Shown in pieces: positions 36,994-45,531 of a stretch of DNA of 64,000 nucleotides (the stretch's first letter is position 1; each line of letters starts with the position of its first letter). Source of the stretch: Desulfomicrobium orale DSM 12838 (GTDB lineage Bacteria; Desulfobacterota; Desulfovibrionia; Desulfovibrionales; Desulfomicrobiaceae); contig NZ_CP014230.1 of NCBI RefSeq assembly GCF_001553625.1, forward strand, positions 992,001 through 1,056,000, in the 5' to 3' direction. The notes under the pieces are model-generated. The model made no database searches and was not told the DNA's origin. It was given only the letters and a program-made list of their open reading frames with translations. The position numbers were made by a program, and so were the translations under genes.

Positions 36994-37107
36994 GATAGGA
37001 AGCGCTTTTTTTCCTTCTCCTTGCCGTCGCGACTTGTCCGCCCTTACCTGCGGTAAGAATCTCGTGACGTAGTTTGTAAATTCATCAGCAGCTCGTATGA
37101 GAATATC

Positions 37108-37968
37108 TTAGCCCTTGATATAAGCGAAAGCGTTATGGGCATGGATGGATTCGTGGCTTTCCACTCTGACATGAAACGAGGAAACAAGCGGATGCACTGT
37201 AAGTGAAGCCGCAACACAACGAGCCACATCTTCCACAAAGCAGGGATGCGCGAAGGCGTACTCTGTTACAAATTTTTCATCCGCACGCTTGAGTAGACTA
37301 TACACAGGTGAAGAACCGGCCTCTTCCGCCAGTTCGATCAAATCTTCTATCCAGATATAGCCGCTCATGCGGGACGAAATATGTATCTCGGCTCGCTGGC
37401 TGTGCGCACCTTCATCGCTGATGGCCTTGGAACAGGGGCAGACCGTCATCACAGGCACGGTCACGGCAAGAGTGAAAGGGGCAAAGGAGCTTGTTTCCCG
37501 GCTTGTCTCGTCTATTTCACCCGAAAGGGTACAATGGTATGTCATTGTCGTCCGGATGCCCGATACCGGTGTGGTACGGACCAGAAAATAGGGGAAGGAA
37601 AAAGCTAGGTAGGCACGGTCTGCTTTGAGGCGTGCACAGGTTTCTCGCATCAGGCGCAGGGCCAGTGGGTAATCAAGTGTCGACGTCTCACCGCCAGATC
37701 TACGCAACATTCCCTGCAGGGTCTCCACAAAGCGGCTCATATGGGTACCCTTGGCTTCTGCCGGGAGATCCACGCTAAGGGTAATTTCGGCCACTGTGCA
37801 CTGGGCTTCAACATAGTCGCGCTGTCTAACCAGAATGGGCATGGTCATGTTGCGAATACCAACGCGATTGATGTGCAGTGGAATGCTAGGGGCTTGGCTC
37901 TGCACGTCAGCCAGAGGAGGAAGCTGCTGCTTTTGGCTCTGCAATGGCACGGAAGAGGGGGCGTCCAT
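37108..37968 (-). CDS. folE2: GTP cyclohydrolase FolE2 (type IB)
   Basis: Makes 7,8-dihydroneopterin triphosphate from GTP, the entry step to folate (and queuosine). The 286 residues show LADVQSQAPSIPLHINRVGI at the start and the catalytic VPVMTVCPCSKAISDEGAHS (about 184-205) with the active cysteine and histidine. HPCFVEDV near 240 completes the site. This form does not need zinc. The start is uncertain: the ATG at 37968 lacks a good ribosome site, and a TTG nine codons earlier is possible. It is the last gene of the leftward transporter-panB operon, which ties it to folate supply. Confidence 0.85.
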   Translation of the reverse strand: MDAPSSVPLQSQKQQLPPLADVQSQAPSIPLHINRVGIRNMTMPILVRQRDYVEAQCTVAEITLSVDLPAEAKGTHMSRFVETLQGMLRRSGGETSTLDYPLALRLMRETCARLKADRAYLAFSFPYFLVRTTPVSGIRTTMTYHCTLSGEIDETSRETSSFAPFTLAVTVPVMTVCPCSKAISDEGAHSQRAEIHISSRMSGYIWIEDLIELAEEAGSSPVYSLLKRADEKFVTEYAFAHPCFVEDVARCVAASLTVHPLVSSFHVRVESHESIHAHNAFAYIKG

Positions 37969-38021
37969 GGAAAATGTATGGGGCGGCTGCCTCAATGACT
38001 GACAACCACCCCATGAAATTA

Positions 38022-38897
38022 TTATTTGTTCCAGTCCATGGCCTTCTTAAATTCTGCAAGCACTTCCGGCTTCATGAAAACTGTATGCTCGGGGCCGGGG
38101 TAGGTATGGTTCTGCACATCGTCCATGTATTCCTTGTAGACACGCTCCATGATGGGGATGAGATCTTCGTAGATCTTGGAGTGACGTGGAACGTGCGGTT
38201 CATAAAGGTGGAAGAGGTCGGAGCCGATGATATGAACACCGTCGGCCTTGTTGCCCGACCCTAGGCTGATGACTGGTATGGGCAAAGTCTCGGTGAGATA
38301 TTCACAAACTTCCGAGGTGCAGACCTCGCACATGATGGAGAAGCAGCCCGCATCCACCATGGCCAGGGCGTCGTCGATGAGTTCCTTGGCGCGGTCGACG
38401 GTTTTGCCCTGCGCGGTGAAGCCGCCCAGCTGGGGCATGCGCATAGGCGTAATGCCAATGTGTCCCTGCACGGGGATGCCCGCCTTGACGATGGCTTCGA
38501 TATTCTTGCAATGGTGCTGATTGCCCTCACATTTCATCACTTCGGCATTGGCGCGGTGCACAAACTGGGCAGCGTTGTCCACAGCCTGCTGGGGAGACAG
38601 ATGGAAGCTCATATAGGGCATGTCCACCATGCGTAGCCCATACTGTGAACCGCGATCCACGGCTTGGGCCATGAGCATGACTTCCTCGAAAGTCACGGCC
38701 GTGGTGTTGGGATGGCCAAAAAGCACCATGCCACCCGTATCGGAAACGCACAGGATATCTACGCCAAGCCTGTCGGCCACGCGGGCGTTGGCGTAATCGT
38801 AGACGGCCAGCTGGGTAATCTGTTCACCCTTGAGCTTTTTCTGGAACAGTTGGGGAATGGTGACCTTCTTGCGCTTGATAGAGGTGGCTTCAGACAT
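38022..38897 (-). CDS. ketopantoate hydroxymethyltransferase (PanB) homologue
   Basis: PanB transfers the methylene group of 5,10-methylene-THF to an alpha-keto acid (or releases it in reverse). The 291 residues follow PanB and keep its metal and catalytic residues: the aspartate in CVSDTGG (about 51), the aspartate in MVDMPYM, the lysine and glutamate in VMKCEGN (about 118), the histidine in QGHIGITP, and the glutamate of CEVCT. The substrate loops differ (T for S after the first aspartate, GNQHHCKN). AAGGAG precedes the ATG. No panC or panD is nearby; ABC transporter, folE2, folD and fhs are. A specialised one-carbon exchange on an imported keto acid is more likely than pantothenate synthesis. 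Confidence 0.78.
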   Translation of the reverse strand: MSEATSIKRKKVTIPQLFQKKLKGEQITQLAVYDYANARVADRLGVDILCVSDTGGMVLFGHPNTTAVTFEEVMLMAQAVDRGSQYGLRMVDMPYMSFHLSPQQAVDNAAQFVHRANAEVMKCEGNQHHCKNIEAIVKAGIPVQGHIGITPMRMPQLGGFTAQGKTVDRAKELIDDALAMVDAGCFSIMCEVCTSEVCEYLTETLPIPVISLGSGNKADGVHIIGSDLFHLYEPHVPRHSKIYEDLIPIMERVYKEYMDDVQNHTYPGPEHTVFMKPEVLAEFKKAMDWNK

Positions 38898-38955
38898 GTC
38901 GTTTCTCCTTTGTTGTGCCGCGGCTTCTTGACGAGGCGGGGCGTGGTGTCTGTGG

Positions 38956-39825
38956 TCAATTGGCCGGGCCATTCTGGGTACTGTCTTCGTTCTGCTGCTG
39001 GTGTTCGTAGGCCTCAAGGAAGTCTTGTACGGCCCGACTGCCGCTACTGAAAGCCTTGAGGGCCTCCTCATGGAGGGTCTCAAGCGCTTCGCGTTTGTAT
39101 TCCTGACAGTTGCGATTGAGCAGCATCTCTTTCTTGCGAGGACGTGGCAGGGCTATGTCCATGATATGCACGATGCGCCCGGGCTGGTTGCTCATGATCA
39201 GGATGCGGTCAGCCATAAAAATGGCTTCATCGATTTCGGAGGTGATGAAGAATACCGTACCCTGTCGCTCTTCCAGCAATGAGCAGAAATATTCCTGCAT
39301 CAGTTCGCGCGTCATGGCGTCCAACCCGCGGAAGGGCTCATCCAAGATCATCACTTGCGGGTTGTTCACCAGCATCCGGGCCAGTTCGCCACGCCGCTGC
39401 ATACCGCCGGAAAGGTGGGAGGGGTATTTGTGCCCAAACTCTTGCAAGCCCACTTTTTCCAGCATGGCTTCCACCATAGCTCTAATTTCCTGATTGTTAC
39501 CGGTCTTCTTGGCGCGCGGGCCAAAGGCCACATTGGAGTAGGTCGTCATCCAGGGAAAGAGGGCTGTTTCCTGAAAGACCACCAGCCTGTCTCCGCCGGG
39601 CCCTTTGACCTGCCTGCCACCCATCAGGATGCGGCCCGCATCGGGTTCTTCATAGCCTGCCAGCAGATTAACCAGTGTGCTCTTGCCGCAGCCGGAAGGG
39701 CCAATCAGTACTGTTATTTTGTGCTCTTCCAGTACGAAGGAGCAATCTTTTAAGGTTTGCTTTTCTGTATAGCCAAATCCATAGTATTTGGTGACGCCCT
39801 CAATGACCATTTCGTCTTTTTTCAT
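38956..39825 (-). CDS. NitT/TauT-type ABC transporter ATP-binding protein (second copy)
   Basis: A 289-residue ATPase, with Walker A GPSGCGKSTLVNLLAG (about 42), signature LSGGMQRRGELARM (about 148) and Walker B VMILDEPFRGLD (about 170). The GxPFRGLDAMTRELMQ pattern is typical of the SsuB/TauB/NrtD group. The long C-terminal tail (about 260-289) is glutamine and asparagine rich and unusual. The start was set at MKKDEMVIEG, with AAGAGAA upstream. It pairs with the permease at 39855-40646. It differs from the other ATPase of the operon in its signature (LSGGM here, LSSGM there). Confidence 0.88.
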   Translation of the reverse strand: MKKDEMVIEGVTKYYGFGYTEKQTLKDCSFVLEEHKITVLIGPSGCGKSTLVNLLAGYEEPDAGRILMGGRQVKGPGGDRLVVFQETALFPWMTTYSNVAFGPRAKKTGNNQEIRAMVEAMLEKVGLQEFGHKYPSHLSGGMQRRGELARMLVNNPQVMILDEPFRGLDAMTRELMQEYFCSLLEERQGTVFFITSEIDEAIFMADRILIMSNQPGRIVHIMDIALPRPRKKEMLLNRNCQEYKREALETLHEEALKAFSSGSRAVQDFLEAYEHQQQNEDSTQNGPAN

Positions 39826-39854
39826 TTCTCTTGCCACTGAAGTCTTCCTTATTT

Positions 39855-40646
39855 TTAGAACGTGCGCCGCCAGGGCATACACCAGTCGCCCAGCATACGA
39901 ATGCAGGAGCTGGAGATGTAGCCCGCTATGCCGATGCTGACCATGCCGATGACGATTTGCGGATAATTGCCACCCACATAGGAGGACCAAGTCAGATAGC
40001 CCAGACCCGACCTTCCGGCCAGCATTTCGGCGGCCACCACCACTTCCCAGGTGATGCCCATACCTACGGTCATGCCAGTGAAAATGCTGGGCAAGGTGGC
40101 CGGCAAGATGATCTTGCAGAAGATGTCCCAGTTACGTGCGCCCAGCGAGATGGCGGCGCGGCCAAGGCGCACATCTACATTGCGCGCGCCGCCCAGCACA
40201 TTGATGACCACGGTATAGAAGGCTCCGAGGAAAATGACGAAGGTGATGCTCATCTCCGTGGTCGGCCAGAACAGGATGGAAATAGGGACCCAGGCCAGTG
40301 GCGGGATGGGCCGCAGGATTTCGAAGGGAGGGAAGGCCAGACCGAAGATGATGCGGCTGGAAGCCATGGCCAGGCCCAGCGGAATGCCCACCACCTGCGC
40401 CAACAGAAAGCCTTTGAGCACACGGGCAAAGCTGCTACCCCAGTCACCCCAGTAGGAGGCGGCGAAGATGAGGTCAAAGAAGACCCCTATGACTTCCGAG
40501 GGAGCGGGCAAAGCCTGCAACATGGGTAGTTTGTAGGCCCGGCCAAGCTCCCAAAGCAGACCCGCCAAAATGATGGAGGTGGCTCCGCGTCGGAATTTAG
40601 GGCTCTTGATCTGTTCGAGTACGGGTATCTTGCGGTTCTTGCTCAT
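39855..40646 (-). CDS. NitT/TauT-type ABC transporter permease (second copy)
   Basis: A 263-residue inner-membrane permease with about six helices. The EAA loop near 115-160 holds PPFEILRPIPPLAWVPISILF, the classic SsuC/TauC coupling motif, and GARNWDIFCKIILPATLPSI is the cytoplasmic docking segment. It lies 29 bp upstream of its ATPase and 11 bp downstream of the other ATPase gene. Substrates of this family include sulfonates, nitrate, thiamine precursors and other small anions; the ligand here is unknown. Confidence 0.88.
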   Translation of the reverse strand: MSKNRKIPVLEQIKSPKFRRGATSIILAGLLWELGRAYKLPMLQALPAPSEVIGVFFDLIFAASYWGDWGSSFARVLKGFLLAQVVGIPLGLAMASSRIIFGLAFPPFEILRPIPPLAWVPISILFWPTTEMSITFVIFLGAFYTVVINVLGGARNVDVRLGRAAISLGARNWDIFCKIILPATLPSIFTGMTVGMGITWEVVVAAEMLAGRSGLGYLTWSSYVGGNYPQIVIGMVSIGIAGYISSSCIRMLGDWCMPWRRTF

Positions 40647-40657
40647 CCGATACCTCC

Positions 40658-41485
40658 CTAGGCAAGTTCACGTTCGCCACTTTCAAAGGCTTTTCTGGCT
40701 TCTTCGTGTACAGCCTCCACTACAAGGTTCTTGAGTTCGAAGTAGCGTTCGGAGGTGCGCACCTTGAAGTCGCGTGGGCGGGGGATATCCACATCGATCA
40801 TCTGCTTCACCCGGCAGGGGCGCGTGGTCATGATGACCACCTTATTACCCAGGAGGATGGCTTCTTCCAAATCGTGAGTGATGAAAAAGATGGTTTTACA
40901 GACCCGGTCATAGACCCGTAGGAGGAATTCGTGCATGATGCCTTTGGTCATGGCGTCCATGGCGCGAAAGGGTTCGTCCAGCAGGAGTACCTTGGGGTCA
41001 TTCATCAGGGCGCGGGCAATCTCGACCCGTCGTCGCATGCCCGAGGAAAGCGAATCCGGGTAGTTGTTGATTGTGTCTTGCAAGCCTAACTCGTTCAAAA
41101 GCTCAAGGGCGCGTTTGCTGGCCGATGCTTCGCTTTCACCCTGTACCACAGGGCCAAACATGGTGTTTTCGAGCACAGTGTACCAAGGGAAGAGTGCGCC
41201 GTTTTGAAAAACCACCACGCGGTCGGCTCCAGGCGGGGTAAGCATCTCTGGGCTGCACAGGAGTTTGTCGTCCAAATATATTTCGCCGCCGGTGATGCCG
41301 TGAAAACCGGCAATGGCATTGAGTAGCGTGGTTTTGCCGCAGCCCGACGGTCCCACCACCATACAGAATTCACCTGCTTCCAGTTCCAGAGAGCAATCGT
41401 CTACGGCACAGATGTTGAGGCCGTCGGGGTCATAGACCTTGCTGGCGTGACGGATGCTGATCTTACCTTCTTTTGCGGTATTCAT
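40658..41485 (-). CDS. NitT/TauT-type ABC transporter ATP-binding protein (first copy)
   Basis: A 275-residue ATPase: Walker A GPSGCGKTTLLNAIAG (about 42), signature LSSGMRRRVEIARAL (about 150) with a serine in place of the usual glycine, and Walker B VLLLDEPFRAMDAMTKG (about 173). The C-terminal tail contains a short coupling region. It lies 3 bp from the upstream permease and 11 bp from the downstream one, so two full permease/ATPase pairs alternate in this operon. Confidence 0.88.
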   Translation of the reverse strand: MNTAKEGKISIRHASKVYDPDGLNICAVDDCSLELEAGEFCMVVGPSGCGKTTLLNAIAGFHGITGGEIYLDDKLLCSPEMLTPPGADRVVVFQNGALFPWYTVLENTMFGPVVQGESEASASKRALELLNELGLQDTINNYPDSLSSGMRRRVEIARALMNDPKVLLLDEPFRAMDAMTKGIMHEFLLRVYDRVCKTIFFITHDLEEAILLGNKVVIMTTRPCRVKQMIDVDIPRPRDFKVRTSERYFELKNLVVEAVHEEARKAFESGERELA

Positions 41486-41488
41486 GCC

Positions 41489-42355
41489 TTACCTCACCGT
41501 CCAGCGCATGAGCTGATTGCCTGCAATACGGATCAGGGCGCTGCAGAAATAGCCGATGAGTCCCAGCGTCATCATGCCGATGACAATGACCGGGTACTGA
41601 CTGAGAACGTATGAATCCCAGATGAGATAGCCTAGGCCGTATTCGCCGGAGAGCATCTCCGCTGCCACCAGAGAGAACCAAGCCACGCCCATGCTGATTT
41701 GTAGACCCGTAAAGATGAAGGGCAAGGCTCCCGGTACCACTACTCGGCGAAAGACATCCCTGGGCTTGGCACCCAAACAGCGGGCCGCGCGGAAATAAGC
41801 TTCATCAATGGAGTCAACGCCTAGCAGAGTGTTGAGCACCGTGGCGAAAAATGACGCTAGGCAGGCCAAAAAGATAATAGGGGTTTCGCGTCCAGTGAAC
41901 ATCAGGATGGCCAGCGGAACCCAGGCTAGAGTGGGGATGGGCCGCAGCAGCTCCAACGGGGGAAAAGCGTAATCGCGTATTTTGCGGTTCCAGCCCATGA
42001 AGAGTCCCAACGGTACACCAAGGCAGGTGGCGATGGTGAAGGCCGCCAGGATGCGCAGACAGCTCCACATGATGTGCTGATAGAAATGCGAAGTGAAGAG
42101 ACTCGTGCCGTACACCGGGTCGGTAGAAATGAACTCTGTCCAGCAGATGACGGGACCTGGCAATTTCTCGAAAAGCGGCACTTTGAGATATTCGGTCAGT
42201 AGCCACCAAAGCAGCACGACGCCTACAATGCCTGCCGCACCCATGCTCAGGCGGGAGCGCATCTCCCTGTCAGAAAGATTATGTCGGATGATCTCACCCA
42301 GGCTGTGTTTCTGCGCTTGCGGGGGGGGACTAGCAGAAATTTTGTTGGTAGGCAT
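41489..42355 (-). CDS. NitT/TauT-type ABC transporter permease (first copy)
   Basis: A 288-residue permease with an N-terminal helix near 40-58 and about five further helices. The EAA region contains PPLELLRPIPTLAWVPLAILM (about 130) and GAKPRDVFRRVVVPGALPFI (about 190). It is preceded by the substrate-binding protein and followed closely by its ATPase. It resembles the second permease in layout but is clearly different in sequence. That suggests divergent duplication or a heterodimeric channel. Confidence 0.88.
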   Translation of the reverse strand: MPTNKISASPPPQAQKHSLGEIIRHNLSDREMRSRLSMGAAGIVGVVLLWWLLTEYLKVPLFEKLPGPVICWTEFISTDPVYGTSLFTSHFYQHIMWSCLRILAAFTIATCLGVPLGLFMGWNRKIRDYAFPPLELLRPIPTLAWVPLAILMFTGRETPIIFLACLASFFATVLNTLLGVDSIDEAYFRAARCLGAKPRDVFRRVVVPGALPFIFTGLQISMGVAWFSLVAAEMLSGEYGLGYLIWDSYVLSQYPVIVIGMMTLGLIGYFCSALIRIAGNQLMRWTVR

Positions 42356-42433
42356 CTGGCGTGTACCTCCTGCGCTTGAGGTGCCGGGTGTGGCAGCGGG
42401 GCAGGAAACCCCGCCGCCACACGGTGGACGGGA

Positions 42434-43543
42434 CTACTTCTTGGGCCCGTCGTAGATATTTTTGGGGATGATCACTCCCATCGGGGTGGTCACATTCATT
42501 TCAGCGGCCACCGCGCGGGCGATGGAATCGTCGATGGCACCTTCGGGAGCTTTCCCCACGTTGATGACCTTGGTTTCGTGCAGGAATGTATAGGTAGAAT
42601 CCAAGAGCTCATGCACGGGCTTGGTGAAGACAAAGGGCTTGGTATCGCGTTCGGGCGCGCCGCCACATTCGGTGGGAATGGCACCGTACAGCGAGAACCA
42701 GCTCATCAACGGGGTGAGGCCGGTGGCCTGCTTGGCAACGATGTTGCCCACTTCTTCCCAGTTGGCCGGATCCATCAGGAAGCGTTGGGCCTCTAGTTCG
42801 GCCTTCAGCCAGCCTTTGGCGATTTCGGGATACTGCTTCACAAAATCGGCGCGCATGGCGATGAAGCCCGCATCAGGGGTGTTGTAGTTGTAGCCGGTGG
42901 CCACAACGCGGGCGACACCTTCACCGGCTAGGTCGCCGATGCGACTGACGGTAGGCTCCCACAGCACGGCGGCGTCAATCTTCTTGACGCGGAAGTTGGT
43001 GGCGATGACTTCCAACGACTGATTCAAAATCTGCTTGGGCTTGATGCCGGTCTTCTGCATGACGGTACGCAGGAAGCGTTCGGCACAGCTACCTTTGGGG
43101 GTGGCCACGGTCTTGCCGTCAAGCCACCTTACGGCTTCTTCAGGGCTGGTGAACTTGGGTGCGTCGGGGCGCACCATAATGACGTTGCAGCGCTGTCCGG
43201 CAGAAAGACCCAGACTGGCCACCAGCTTGATGGGGGCGATGTTGGTCTTGGTGGTACAGACCACGGCGGGCATGTCACCTAAGTAGCCGATGACCTGCTT
43301 GCCGGCTACCATGGAATTCACGATGATAGAACCTTGGAGGGCCCCTTCAAATTGCACTTCGGTGCCCGCAGGCAGGTATTTTTTCCACAGTTCCTTGTCA
43401 CGGATGACAGCGGCGGAATAAGAAATGGTGTCATAGGGCTGGTAGCCTACCACGATCTTTTCCGCTGCCGAAGCATTGGGAGTTGTCAGCATAGGGGGAA
43501 AAACCAGAGCCAGGGCCAAGGTGAGAAGATGAAGCAGTTTCAT
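42434..43543 (-). CDS. NitT/TauT-type ABC transporter substrate-binding protein
   Basis: A 369-residue periplasmic binding protein with a Sec signal (MKLLHLLTLALALVFPPMLT, cleaved near ASA-AE). The mature N-terminus is KIVVGYQPYDTISYSA. VRWLDGKTVATPKGSCAERF near 139 resembles the ligand-gating segment of SsuA/ThiY-type proteins. A cysteine pair (CNVIM, SCAERF) could form a disulfide. It is the only binding protein in the operon and must serve both permease pairs. The ligand is unknown. Confidence 0.85.
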   Translation of the reverse strand: MKLLHLLTLALALVFPPMLTTPNASAAEKIVVGYQPYDTISYSAAVIRDKELWKKYLPAGTEVQFEGALQGSIIVNSMVAGKQVIGYLGDMPAVVCTTKTNIAPIKLVASLGLSAGQRCNVIMVRPDAPKFTSPEEAVRWLDGKTVATPKGSCAERFLRTVMQKTGIKPKQILNQSLEVIATNFRVKKIDAAVLWEPTVSRIGDLAGEGVARVVATGYNYNTPDAGFIAMRADFVKQYPEIAKGWLKAELEAQRFLMDPANWEEVGNIVAKQATGLTPLMSWFSLYGAIPTECGGAPERDTKPFVFTKPVHELLDSTYTFLHETKVINVGKAPEGAIDDSIARAVAAEMNVTTPMGVIIPKNIYDGPKK

Positions 43544-43599
43544 GCAGACCTCCTCAAAGGTTTGGTGTTGTCATTGCCCCGGGACGGAGCTTTATTACT

Positions 43600-43720
43600 G
43601 TGATACCACTTATGCGCTTTCCGGAAATTTTTAACAGTCGCGGTATCACCCAAACTGCAAGGACTGAATGCCATCTTTCTGCAGCAGTATTACGCAGGAA
43701 AATGGGGGGAGATTACCCAT
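43600..43720 (-). promoter_or_regulatory. promoter region of the transporter-panB operon with a NarL-type heptamer
   Basis: A widely spaced inverted repeat GTGATACC / GGTATCAC (43600-43607 and 43642-43649) and a TACCCAT heptamer at 43714-43720, 171 bases upstream of the binding-protein start. TACCCAT fits the NarL consensus TACYYMT. The same heptamer occurs in the same orientation upstream of fhs. Function is inferred. Confidence 0.4.
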
Positions 43721-43738
43721 GTTCTGGCGAAAAATGCG

Positions 43739-43767
43739 AAGGCCGCCGCAATGCTTGCGACGGCCTT
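43739..43767 (-). terminator. intrinsic terminator after focA
   Basis: The stem AAGGCCG / CGGCCTT with an inner CGCAA / TTGCG is followed on the minus strand by CGCATTTTT. It splits the island into an fhs-folD-focA unit and a transporter-panB-folE2 unit. Confidence 0.7.
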
Positions 43768-43794
43768 GAGGAGGAAAAGGAACGATATCGTGTT

Positions 43795-44625
43795 TCAGGG
43801 GATGTCCTGCCCATAGGCAAGGGCATAGGCCCCGGCTACGAAAATGGCTCCTCCCACGATATTGCCCAGGGTGACGAAACACATGTTCCGAGTTAAAGCC
43901 ATGACGCCGAGGGCTTCGACTATACCGGGCTCAAGGCCTGAGGCCGCCAGCGTGGGTGGGTCCAGCACGGCCAGCAGGCCCGCGCTCAAATAATACATAT
44001 TGGCTACTGAATGTTCGTAGCCACTGGTCACGAAAAGCCAGATGGGGAAAAAGAGCAGAAAAGCCTTGTGTGCCGCCTTTTCAGAACGAGAGGCCAGCCA
44101 TATCGCCAAGCATACCAGCCAGTTGCAGAAGATGCCCAGGATGAGGGCCTCCAGCCCCCCAAGCTTAGCCTTATCCACGGCTGTTTTGATGATGGCCGTC
44201 GCTACCTGCCCTTTGCCGGAGACGAACAGACCTGAAAGGAAGAGGAGCCCGGCCACAAGTACGGCCCCTGTAAAGTTTCCCAGATAGACCAGCAACCAGT
44301 TGCGTAACATGTCGACGGGGTTGAGCAGCTTGCGCCGCACGGCCTCCGTCATCATGCAGTTACCGGTAAACAATTCCCCTCCTCCCACGATGATGAGTAT
44401 AAGCCCCACCGGGAAGAGCAGTCCTGCCACGCACCGTCCGAGACCGTAGCTATCGGGCGAGGCGAGCAGATTACAGGCCGCTACAGTAGAAGCAAAACCC
44501 GCAAGGGCAATATAAGCCCCACCCAGCATGGCCAAAAGCCATATCCGAGTTGTGGGCAGGAGCGCCTTGGCTTGCATGGTTTTCCCCAGGCGTTCAAGGC
44601 TGATGGCAAGAGGCGGTGTGGCCAT
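43795..44625 (-). CDS. focA: formate/nitrite transporter (FocA/NirC) family channel
   Basis: A 276-residue pentameric channel protein with about six helices. Family markers are LAMLGGAYIALAGFASTVA near 29, the repeated GGGELFTGNCMM (about 80) and SGYEHSVANMYYLSAGLLA (about 200). These are the two half-helix motifs whose histidine and surrounding residues gate formate. GGAGGG precedes the ATG, and the first 32 bases lie inside the end of folD. Being beside fhs and folD, it most likely moves formate for the one-carbon system. Confidence 0.88.
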   Translation of the reverse strand: MATPPLAISLERLGKTMQAKALLPTTRIWLLAMLGGAYIALAGFASTVAACNLLASPDSYGLGRCVAGLLFPVGLILIIVGGGELFTGNCMMTEAVRRKLLNPVDMLRNWLLVYLGNFTGAVLVAGLLFLSGLFVSGKGQVATAIIKTAVDKAKLGGLEALILGIFCNWLVCLAIWLASRSEKAAHKAFLLFFPIWLFVTSGYEHSVANMYYLSAGLLAVLDPPTLAASGLEPGIVEALGVMALTRNMCFVTLGNIVGGAIFVAGAYALAYGQDIP

Positions 44626-45520
44626 CTTGACCCTCCAGATGCTTCCAGGCTGAGCGCATGGTGTTCTTCATGAGCATGGCGATGGTCATGGGGCCTACTC
44701 CACCGGGTACAGGAGTTATCTTGCCTGCTACGGCCGAGGCCGCCTCGAAGTCCACATCGCCAGAAAGGACGGCCTTGCCGGTCTTTTGGTTGAAGCCCAG
44801 CCGGTTTACGCCCACGTCGATGACTGTGGCTCCGGGTTTGATCCAGTCCGGTCTGACTAATCCCGCCGACCCGGCGGCCACAATGAGCACATCGGCCCGG
44901 CGGCAATGCGAGGCCAAATCCTTGGTGCCGGTGTGAGTCAAGGTTACAGTGGCGTTGCCTCCGCGTCCCTTATGCCCCAGCATCACGGCAATGGGCCTGC
45001 CCACGATGTTGGAGCGGCCTACCACCACTACTTCGGCTCCATTCAGCTGCACTCCCGTGCGTATCAGTATTTCTTGGATACCTGCCGGGGTGCAAGGCAA
45101 AAAGGTCACAGCCTCGCCACCGATGAACAGTCTGCCCAGATTCATAGGGTGGAAGCCATCCACGTCCTTGTCAGGATCAATAGCCAGAAGCACCCGCCTC
45201 TCATCAATATGCTTGGGCAGGGGCAGCTGGACCAGGATGCCGTGGATGGCAGGGTCGGCATTGTAGTGCTCGATGAGCGCCAATAGATCTGCCTCGCTAA
45301 TGTCGGCTGGACGGTTGTCTTGCACTTCATGGAAGCCCAGAGAATGCGCGGTCTTGACCTTGCGGCTCACATAGCTGGCCGAAGCCGGGTTGTCCCCCAC
45401 AAGGATAGTCACCAAGCCTGGGGCTTGGCCATGCTTGGCTCGCATCTGGGCAACTTCGACTCGCAGCTCTTCTAATATGTTTTGACTGAGTGCCAGACCA
45501 TCGATGATCGTCGCTGTCAT
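44594..45520 (-). CDS. folD: methylene-THF dehydrogenase / methenyl-THF cyclohydrolase
   Basis: Interconverts 5,10-methylene-THF, methenyl-THF and 10-formyl-THF with NADP. The 308-residue protein has SYVSRKVKTAHSLGF (about 48, with the catalytic lysine), ILVQLPLPKHIDE and DVDGFHPMNLGRL (about 120). The nucleotide loop is VVVGRSNIVGRPIA (about 165) and the C-terminus has ITPVPGGVGPMTIAMLMKNT. It begins at 45520 with AGGAGAGG upstream, 11 bp after fhs. The last ten codons overlap focA. This may be a second copy, since a housekeeping folD would normally sit in the core genome. Confidence 0.94.
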   Translation of the reverse strand: MTATIIDGLALSQNILEELRVEVAQMRAKHGQAPGLVTILVGDNPASASYVSRKVKTAHSLGFHEVQDNRPADISEADLLALIEHYNADPAIHGILVQLPLPKHIDERRVLLAIDPDKDVDGFHPMNLGRLFIGGEAVTFLPCTPAGIQEILIRTGVQLNGAEVVVVGRSNIVGRPIAVMLGHKGRGGNATVTLTHTGTKDLASHCRRADVLIVAAGSAGLVRPDWIKPGATVIDVGVNRLGFNQKTGKAVLSGDVDFEAASAVAGKITPVPGGVGPMTIAMLMKNTMRSAWKHLEGQDGHTASCHQP

Positions 45521-45531
45521 CTCTTCCTCTC

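Noticed and set aside
36994-37107. Attachment-site repeat of the tRNA-Ser 3' end at the right side of the island
   Set aside because: I compared the last 30 bases of the tRNA with 51480-51660 by eye and found no copy; no integrase is visible either.
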